Shown: positions 58,863 to 64,000 of the stretch, piece by piece
How the letters are laid out: every line of letters begins with the position of its first letter
How positions within the stretch are numbered: the first letter of the stretch is position 1
The notes under the pieces: model-generated
What the model was told of the DNA's origin: nothing
What the model saw: only the letters and a program-made list of their open reading frames with translations
Databases searched by the model: none
Position numbers and translations under genes: made by a program
Origin: Acidimangrovimonas pyrenivorans
Lineage (GTDB): Bacteria > Pseudomonadota > Alphaproteobacteria > Rhodobacterales > Rhodobacteraceae
Direction: 5' to 3'
NCBI RefSeq assembly: GCF_042643245.1
Contig: NZ_JBHRSK010000008.1
Coordinates: 62,001 to 126,000, forward strand
Length of the DNA stretch: 64,000 bases

Positions 58863-59165
58863 GTCTCGGTCGTGATTCCCCGGCGGGCTGCAATCTTACG
58901 CCGTCGATCTCAAGAGGAAACCTGTCCACGATTTCTGTGGATAAGTCTGGTGGAAACTTTTGGGAAGCGCGATTTTCCCTTTGGTTTTAGGCGGGTTCCG
59001 GTGTTTGCCCAAAAAATAGGCGCCTCAGTAACGTGCTGTTTTCAAACAGGACTTTTTTGTCGCCTCGACAAAGGCCTGATAAACCTAACAGATTTCTAAC
59101 GATTGCATGACGCTTCGTGACCGCGTGGACAACTGGCCCGGCACGCCGCGCCGCAGAGGTCGCGA
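58863..59165. other. AT-rich gene-free gap with a DnaA box
   Basis: 303 bp with no credible gene, the most AT-rich stretch outside the IS. Holds a perfect DnaA box (TTATCCACA on the minus strand, 58936-58944), a looser one at 59125-59133 (GTTGTCCAC on the minus strand), a palindrome CTGTTT-TC-AAACAG (59036-59049) followed by a T run, and TTGTCG-CCT-CGACAA (59057-59071). Could be the uvrC promoter region with DnaA control; an origin is only a possibility. Confidence 0.5.
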
Positions 59166-59951
59166 TCACGCCTCCAGCCCGATATTGTCGGCAGTCTGCC
59201 AGGCCAGGTGCTGGCCGCCGTCGACGCAGATCAGCTGGCCCGTGACCCCTGGCGCATCGAGGAAATAGCCCAGCGTCGCGGTGATTTCCTCGGGGCTGGC
59301 GCCGCGGCCCAGGATGGTGCTGGCGCGCTGGCGGGCGAACTGGGTCTCACTCTGGTGCTGGCTGCGCAGGGTCGGACCCGGGCCGATGGCGTTGACGCGC
59401 ACGCATGGGGCGAGTCCCTGGGCCGCGGTGCGTGTCAGCGCCCACAGCCCCATCTTGGCGATGGTGTAGGACATGAAGTCGGGGCTGGGCTTGCGCACCC
59501 GCTGGTCGATCATGTTGACGACCAGGGCGCGGGCGACCGGCTCTCCGGCCGCGTCGCGGCCGGGCGCGGGGGCCTGGGCGGCGAAGGCCTGGGTCAGCAC
59601 GAAGGGGGCCCGCAGGTTGGATTCGATATGCCGGTCCCAGCTTTCGCGGGTCGCGGTCTCGAGCGTGTCGGGCTCGAAGATCGAGGCGTTGTTGACCAGC
59701 AGGCTCAGCGGCCCGCCAAGCGCCTCGGCGGCGCGACCGACCAGCGCCGCGCTCTCCGCCTCGATCAGCAGGTCGGCCTGCACGGCGACGGCCTGCCGGC
59801 CCATGGCGCGGATCTCCTGCACCACTTCCTCGGCGGCCTCGGCCGAACCGGCGTAATGGACCGCGACGTCATGGCCGCGGCGGCCGATGGCCAGGGCCAT
59901 TGCCCGGCCCAGCCGCTGGCCCGCCCCTGTCACCAATGCCCGTTCCTGCAT
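59166..59951 (-). CDS. SDR, FolM/PTR1-like pteridine reductase
   Basis: 261 residues. Cofactor motif TGAGQRLGRAMA (the T-G-x-x-x-R-[LI]-G form of pteridine reductases, residues 8-19), VNNASIFEPD, active site with MIDQRVRKPSPDFMSYTIAK (Y-x-x-x-K) and the late VRVNAIGPGPTL. FolM reduces dihydrofolate/dihydromonapterin in E. coli. Substrate here is by family only. 10 bp downstream of the antiporter gene's reading direction boundary, same strand. Confidence 0.83.
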   Translation of the reverse strand: MQERALVTGAGQRLGRAMALAIGRRGHDVAVHYAGSAEAAEEVVQEIRAMGRQAVAVQADLLIEAESAALVGRAAEALGGPLSLLVNNASIFEPDTLETATRESWDRHIESNLRAPFVLTQAFAAQAPAPGRDAAGEPVARALVVNMIDQRVRKPSPDFMSYTIAKMGLWALTRTAAQGLAPCVRVNAIGPGPTLRSQHQSETQFARQRASTILGRGASPEEITATLGYFLDAPGVTGQLICVDGGQHLAWQTADNIGLEA

Positions 59952-59961
59952 CCCGTCCTCC

Positions 59962-60945
59962 TCAGCTCACGATCGCGGCGATGAACAGAACATAGGCGGC
60001 GAGCAGGGCAAAGCCCCAGAGCCGGGTGATGTCGCGTTGATAGAGGACGATGGGGGCGAGCACGAGCGAGGCGGCAAGCATCGCCCAGAGGTCGAAATGC
60101 AGCATCTGCGCGGGGACCGGCAGCGGCCCGACAAGTCCGGCGACGCCGATGATGCCCAGCAGGTTGAAGATGTTCGAGCCGATCACGTTGCCCATCACCA
60201 CGTCGGTCTGGCGCCGCAGCGCGGCAGTGACGCAGGTTGCCAGTTCGGGCAGCGAGGTGCCGATGGCGACCAGGGTCAGGCCGATGACCGTCTCGCTGAC
60301 ACCCAGGATCCGGGCGATCCCGACCGCGCCGTCGACCAGCAGGTCGGCGCCCAGCGGCAGGCCGATCAGGCCGAGGGCAAGGAACACGGCGATCTGCCAG
60401 CCCGGCATGCCCGGATCGGCGCCTTCCAGCTCGGCTCTTTCCTCTTCTTCCGCCTCCTCCTCGGTTTCGCCGGCGGCCTCGGCCAGGGCTCGGCGATGGG
60501 CGCGGGCGCTGCGGTAGCTGTCCCATAGCATCAGCCCCAGCCCGGCCAGCAGGATCAGCGCGTGCGGCGCCCGGATCGGGCCGGCGAAAGCGACCGCCAT
60601 GAACAGCACCGTCGCAGCCAGCATGGTCAGGAAGCTGCGCCGGGTCTCGCCGTTGCTGGCGTGGATGGTCGAGATCATCGCCGGCAGGCCCAGCACCAGC
60701 AGGATGTTGGCGATGTTTGAGCCGACGACATTGCCGAGCGCGATGCCGGGGGCGTGGTCGAGCACCGCCTTGACCGAGACCAGCAGCTCGGGCGCCGAGG
60801 TTCCGAAGGCGACGACCGTCAGCCCGACGATCAGAGACGGGATGCCCAGCCGCAGGCTCAGGTTCACCGCGCCACGTACCAGAGCATCCCCGGCCAGCAC
60901 CAGAACGATCAGTCCGCCGACCAGGAAAAGAAGATCAAGCGTCAC
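59962..60945 (-). CDS. Ca2+/Na+ antiporter, CaCA family (YrbG-like)
   Basis: 327 residues, ten to eleven membrane helices in two inverted halves, each with an alpha repeat: GTSAPELLVS with GNVVGSNIANI and GTSLPELATC with GNVIGSNIFN. A central acidic loop (ETEEEAEEEERAELEGAD) lies between halves. GTG start with GGAAGGG nine bases upstream. 4 bp after the small zinc-ribbon gene. Confidence 0.93.
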   Translation of the reverse strand: MTLDLLFLVGGLIVLVLAGDALVRGAVNLSLRLGIPSLIVGLTVVAFGTSAPELLVSVKAVLDHAPGIALGNVVGSNIANILLVLGLPAMISTIHASNGETRRSFLTMLAATVLFMAVAFAGPIRAPHALILLAGLGLMLWDSYRSARAHRRALAEAAGETEEEAEEEERAELEGADPGMPGWQIAVFLALGLIGLPLGADLLVDGAVGIARILGVSETVIGLTLVAIGTSLPELATCVTAALRRQTDVVMGNVIGSNIFNLLGIIGVAGLVGPLPVPAQMLHFDLWAMLAASLVLAPIVLYQRDITRLWGFALLAAYVLFIAAIVS

Positions 60946-60949
60946 GCCG

Positions 60950-61129
60950 TCAGCCCTTCCGCCGCCCGCTGCCGCATTCGCATTTGCCGGGGCCGATACT
61001 GTAGCGGCCGCAGCGCGGGCATTTGCCCGGCTTGGACAACTTGCGGCCGCGGGTGCCCGGCACCTTGAGCCGGCCGAACATTCCCAGCACCAGCATGCCG
61101 ATCAGGAAGAAGGTGACGAACTTGATCAT
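60950..61129 (-). CDS. Small membrane/zinc-ribbon protein (59 residues)
   Basis: Read on the minus strand: MIKFVTFFLIGMLVLGMFGR (one membrane helix), LKVPGTRGRKLSKPGK (basic), then CPRCGRYSIGPGKCECGSGR with four cysteines (37, 40, 50, 52) forming a likely zinc ribbon. One base after the sppA-like stop boundary and 4 bp before the antiporter start, so clearly in the operon. No function known. Confidence 0.85.
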   Translation of the reverse strand: MIKFVTFFLIGMLVLGMFGRLKVPGTRGRKLSKPGKCPRCGRYSIGPGKCECGSGRRKG

Positions 61130-61130
61130 G

Positions 61131-61928
61131 TCATAGCCCGTAGCGCGCCAGCAGACTGCGCTCCTCGACCTCGGCCAGCGCGCCGCCGATCGCCTGAGCG
61201 CCGAAGCGGCGCAAGAGGCCGCGGCGCGGGGCGTAGGGCCGCAGCCGCACCTTGTCGCCGTAAAGCTCTTTCAGCTTGGGCACCATATGCGCGATACCGT
61301 CGGCCAGCCCCAGCTCGACCGCCTTCTGCCCGACCCAGAAGCTGCCGTCATACAGGTCGCCCTCGGCCAGCCTGCCGCCGCGCCGCGCCTTGACCTGTTC
61401 GATGAAGGCGGCGTGGATCGGTTCCTGAAGCTCTTTCAGCCGGGCGACGTCCTCGGGCTTTTCCGGCAGGAACGGGTCCATGAAGCTTTTCGAGGTGCCG
61501 GCGGTATGGACCCGGCGCTCGATCCCGTGGCGGGCGAGGAAGTCGTGCAGGCCGAAGCTGGACGAGATCACCCCGATCGAGCCCAGCACCGAACTGGTAT
61601 CGGCCCAGATGTCGTCGGCCGCCGTCGCCAACCAGTAGCCGCCCGAGGCGGCGAGATCCTCGACGAAGGCGTGGACCGGGATGCCTTTCTCCTCGGCCAG
61701 CCGGCGGATGCGGGCGGCGATCAGCGCCGATTGTACCGGAGAGCCGCCGGGTGAGTTGATCTGCAGCGCCACGGCGGCGGGCTTGCCCTTGCGGAAGGCG
61801 CGCTCGATCAGCGGGGCGAGGCTGGCGTCGTTCAGCACGCCCGCGCGGCCGCCCGCGGCGATCATGCCCTGCAGGCGCAGGACGGCGACGGTCGGGTGCC
61901 TGTTGAGAAAGGGGAGCCGGAATGTCAT
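61131..61928 (-). CDS. Signal peptide peptidase SppA/SohB-like (S49)
   Basis: 265 residues, single-domain S49 serine protease. Catalytic S95 in EDLAASGGYW and K147 in GTSKSFMDPF; INSPGGSPVQSA is the substrate-binding loop. Lacks an obvious membrane anchor, so it may be cytosolic or peripheral. First gene of the sppA-small ribbon-antiporter unit. Confidence 0.9.
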   Translation of the reverse strand: MTFRLPFLNRHPTVAVLRLQGMIAAGGRAGVLNDASLAPLIERAFRKGKPAAVALQINSPGGSPVQSALIAARIRRLAEEKGIPVHAFVEDLAASGGYWLATAADDIWADTSSVLGSIGVISSSFGLHDFLARHGIERRVHTAGTSKSFMDPFLPEKPEDVARLKELQEPIHAAFIEQVKARRGGRLAEGDLYDGSFWVGQKAVELGLADGIAHMVPKLKELYGDKVRLRPYAPRRGLLRRFGAQAIGGALAEVEERSLLARYGL

Positions 61929-62062
61929 GGCTCCGATGTAGAGTGGCCCGGACCCCGGAACAAGGCGCGGACGCCGCCGGTGCCGCGATTGTTGCCGCCC
62001 TGCCTGATTGGTGCGATGCAGAAGGGGGCGAAGCGGGGATGCCGGCGGAGTGATCGGGGCGG

Positions 62063-62950
62063 ATGATCGACAAGCTTGAGATGTTCATGGCACTGGCGGC
62101 CGAACGCCATTTCGGCCGCGCCGCCGAGGTCTGCGGCGTCACCCAGCCGACCCTGTCGAGCGCGATCAAGCAGCTCGAGGACCAGCTCGGCGTGCAGCTG
62201 GTCTGGCGCGGCTCGCGCTTCCAGGGGCTGACGCCGGAAGGGCTGCGGGTGCTGGAATGGTCCCGGCGCATCGTCGGCGACGCCCGGACGATGAAGGAAG
62301 AGATGCGGGCGGCGCGCTCTGGCCTGTCGGGAGTGGTGCGGATCGGCGTGATCCCGACGGCGCTGCCGATGGTCGCCAACTTGACTGCCCGTTTCACCCT
62401 GCGCCATCCCAATGTCGGCTTCTCGATCCTGTCGCGCAACTCGATGGAAATTCTCGAAGAGATCGAGGCGCTCGAGCTCGATGCCGGGATTTCCTATCTC
62501 GACAACGAGCCGCTGGGGCGCGTCACCACCGTGCCGCTTTATTCCGAGGGCTACCGGCTGCTGGTGCGGCCGGGGATGGAGCTGTCGGACCGCGACGCGG
62601 TGCGCTGGGACGAGGCCGGGCAATTGCCGCTCTGCCTGCTGACCGAGGACATGCAGAACCGGCGGATCATCAACCAGCACCTGACCGATGCCGGGGCGAC
62701 GGTATTGCCACCGGTCGAATCGAATTCGGTGATCGTGCTGCTGGCGCATGTCATGACCGGCCGCTGGGCCAGCATCGTGCCGGTCAAGCTGGCCGAGCTG
62801 TTCGCCGAAGGCAACGGGCTGCGGGCAATTCCGATCACCGATCCCGACGCGCATCACCTCGTCGGCCTGATCGCGGCCTGGCGCGAGCCGCATACGCCCA
62901 TTCTTGCGGCGCTTTTGGACGAGGCGACGCGAATCTCCGAGATAAACTAG
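62063..62950 (+). CDS. LysR-family regulator of formate dehydrogenase (FdsR-like)
   Basis: 295 residues. HTH at residues 1-60 (DKLEMFMALAAERHFGRAAE, VTQPTLSSAIKQLEDQLG), effector domain from VVRIGVIPTALPMVANLTARF. It sits directly upstream of fdsG in the same direction, where fds operons commonly have their LysR activator. The 99-bp gap to fdsG is full of palindromes. Naming as FdsR is by context. Confidence 0.88.
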   Translation: MIDKLEMFMALAAERHFGRAAEVCGVTQPTLSSAIKQLEDQLGVQLVWRGSRFQGLTPEGLRVLEWSRRIVGDARTMKEEMRAARSGLSGVVRIGVIPTALPMVANLTARFTLRHPNVGFSILSRNSMEILEEIEALELDAGISYLDNEPLGRVTTVPLYSEGYRLLVRPGMELSDRDAVRWDEAGQLPLCLLTEDMQNRRIINQHLTDAGATVLPPVESNSVIVLLAHVMTGRWASIVPVKLAELFAEGNGLRAIPITDPDAHHLVGLIAAWREPHTPILAALLDEATRISEIN

Positions 62951-63000
62951 CAAATCAATAGACGTCGTCTATCGATTGACGAGAACTCGATATTGATTTG
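62951..63000. promoter_or_regulatory. Nested palindromes upstream of fdsG
   Basis: CAAATCAATA (62951-62960) and TATTGATTTG (62991-63000) are exact inverted repeats. Inside are ATAGACG-T-CGTCTAT (62958-62972, perfect) and ATCGA...TCGAT (62971-62975, 62987-62991). AT-rich against a GC-rich background. Probable LysR binding sites controlling the fds operon. Confidence 0.65.
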
Positions 63001-63049
63001 CCTATCGTTCTTCCTAGAACCTGCGGCAAAGTGAAGCTAGGAGGAGCGG

Positions 63050-63523
63050 ATGGCGCTGACCACCGACGAAATCGTTGTGCGCGTGCAAGAGATCATCGCC
63101 GATCACGCCGCGCAGGAAGGGCCGCTGCTGCCGATCCTGCACGATGTGCAGGGGGCTTTCGGTTACGTGCCGCGCGACGCGCTGCCGGTGATCGCCTCGG
63201 GGCTGAACCTCAGCCGGGCCGAGGTCCATGGCGTGATGAGCTTCTACCACGATTTCCGCGAGGACCCGGCCGGGCGTCACGTGCTCAAGCTGTGCCGGGC
63301 CGAGGCCTGCCAGGCGATGGGCGCCGACCGCGTCGCCGCCCATGCCCGCGGCAAGCTCGGCATCGCGTGGCACGAGACGACGCAGGACGGTTCGGTGACG
63401 CTCGAGCCGGTGTTCTGCCTCGGCCTCTGTGCCTGCGGCCCGGCGGCGATGGTCGACGGCAAGCTGGTCGGCCGGCTGGACGAGGCGCGGGTCGACGAAT
63501 TGCTGTCGGAGGTGGGCCGATGA
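63050..63523 (+). CDS. fdsG: NAD-dependent formate dehydrogenase, gamma subunit
   Basis: 157 residues, NuoE-like thioredoxin-fold [2Fe-2S] protein. Ligand cysteines are in CRAEACQAMG and CLGLCACGPA. PILHDVQGAFGYVP and MSFYHDFRE are typical. Electron carrier of the cytosolic molybdenum/tungsten formate dehydrogenase (FdsABG). TAGGAGGAGC before the ATG. The stop overlaps fdsB (ATGA). Confidence 0.95.
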   Translation: MALTTDEIVVRVQEIIADHAAQEGPLLPILHDVQGAFGYVPRDALPVIASGLNLSRAEVHGVMSFYHDFREDPAGRHVLKLCRAEACQAMGADRVAAHARGKLGIAWHETTQDGSVTLEPVFCLGLCACGPAAMVDGKLVGRLDEARVDELLSEVGR

Positions 63524-64000
63524 AGATCTACGTCCCCCGCGACGCCGCCGCCAAGGCGCTGGGCGCCGATGCCGTCGCCGCCGCGGTCGAGAAGGAGGCC
63601 GCCGCCCGCGGCCTTGACGTCTCCGTCGTGCGCAACGGCAGCCGCGGCATGATCTGGCGCGAGCCGCTGGTCGAGGTCGAGACCGGGGAGGGCCGCATCG
63701 CCTTCGGCCCGGTGACGCCCGGCGACGTGCCGGCGCTGTTCGAGGCCGAGTTCGGCGACCACAAGCTGGCGCTGGGCAAGACCGAAGAGATCGACTGGCT
63801 CAAGCGCCAGACCCGGCTGACCTTCGCCCGCTGCGGCGTCATCGACCCGCTCAGCCTGTCGGACTACGAGGCCCAGGGCGGGCTGGAGGGCCTGCGCCGG
63901 GCGCTGTCGATGTCGGCCGAGGAGATCGTGGCCGAGGTCACCGAGAGCGGGCTGCGCGGCCGCGGCGGCGCCGGCTTCCCGACCGGGATCAAGTGGAACA
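63520..64000 (+). CDS. fdsB: NAD-dependent formate dehydrogenase, beta subunit (partial)
   Basis: First 160 codons; the gene runs off the right edge. Starts MKIYVPRDAAAKALGADAVA, a thioredoxin-like N-terminal domain, then the NuoF-like part with QTRLTFARCGVIDPLS and ESGLRGRGGAGFPTGIKWN, the FMN/NADH-binding loop. Transfers electrons from formate oxidation to NAD. Coupled to fdsG. Confidence 0.94.
   Translation, partial: MKIYVPRDAAAKALGADAVAAAVEKEAAARGLDVSVVRNGSRGMIWREPLVEVETGEGRIAFGPVTPGDVPALFEAEFGDHKLALGKTEEIDWLKRQTRLTFARCGVIDPLSLSDYEAQGGLEGLRRALSMSAEEIVAEVTESGLRGRGGAGFPTGIKWN

Noticed and set aside
58737..59099. 120-codon plus-strand frame in the uvrC-SDR gap
   Set aside because: Mostly overlaps the 5' end of uvrC, unusual Cys/Phe-rich translation, no ribosome site; treated as non-coding.
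58863..59165. Chromosomal origin of replication
   Set aside because: One perfect DnaA box and AT-rich DNA are not enough; kept only as a possibility because no cluster of boxes, dnaA or par genes is visible.
58987..59169. 60-codon minus-strand frame in the same gap
   Set aside because: No ribosome site or similarity, and it overlaps the end of the SDR gene.
1..64000. CRISPR array, tRNA or rRNA genes, phage or defence island
   Set aside because: No regularly spaced repeats, no tRNA-like cloverleaf noticed by eye, and apart from the IS all genes are ordinary chromosomal families; a tRNA scan would settle the tRNA point.

Overview
The window reads as a stretch of alphaproteobacterial chromosome, most likely order Rhodobacterales (Rhodobacteraceae/Paracoccaceae). 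This rests on the uniformly high G+C by eye, the ethylmalonyl-CoA pathway pair ecm and ccr, an F0 ATP synthase operon with split b and b' subunits, COQ9 next to rpsU, the alphaproteobacterial regulator TrcR (DUF1013), a SAM-II riboswitch in front of metZ, and an NAD-dependent formate dehydrogenase (fds) operon. Species cannot be named from sequence alone. No rRNA, tRNA or CRISPR array was seen.

Layout. 1-1.9 kb: leftward peptide/nickel-type ABC transporter (two permeases, start of an ATPase). 2-7.2 kb: a RimJ-like acetyltransferase, the leftward dnaX-ybaB-recR operon, a small phosphatase, a 72-residue membrane/Cys protein and a DUF1989 protein. 7.3-11.9 kb: aldo/keto reductase, an SHMT-like PLP enzyme with a divergent LysR regulator, deoD and acylphosphatase. 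12-17 kb: ecm, divergent from a PlsB-like acyltransferase and ccr. 17-24 kb: GNAT, SDR, DUF1178, Nudix, HDAC-like deacylase, thpR, a threonine-dehydratase-like enzyme, DUF995 and an AlkB-like di-iron membrane enzyme. 24-30 kb: YhhN, ftsY, a DMT transporter, yciB, GST and an alpha/beta hydrolase. 30-38 kb: riboswitch-metZ, folE2, trkH, ald divergent from an Lrp regulator, and a ClC transporter. 38-42 kb: rpsU, COQ9, a quinone oxidoreductase, a SpoIIAA-like protein, an RNase T2 and trcR.

42.27-44.16 kb is a complete 1892-bp insertion sequence, with 25-bp inverted repeats and a 9-bp target duplication, sitting in the loop of the trcR intrinsic terminator. 44.3-47.5 kb: ArsR regulator and atpI-atpB-atpE-atpF'-atpF. 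47.6-53 kb: leftward rpmH-rnpA-yidD-ttcA-yidC-MOSC-engB. 53-57 kb: a coupled TVP38 / flavin disulfide reductase / histidine kinase trio. 57-62 kb: uvrC, a pteridine-reductase-like SDR, a Ca2+/Na+ antiporter, a 59-residue zinc-ribbon protein and an SppA-like peptidase. 62-64 kb: LysR (FdsR-like), fdsG and the start of fdsB.

The gene content is mostly ordinary core genome. The unusual material is intergenic. A family of three ~121-bp inverted-arm elements lies between convergent gene pairs. A second family has a GGATATTT-type core next to GC hairpins (six copies). Layered palindromes lie upstream of fdsG, lrp and the HDAC gene. An AT-rich gap at 58.9-59.2 kb carries a perfect DnaA box. The IS element lies inside a terminator.
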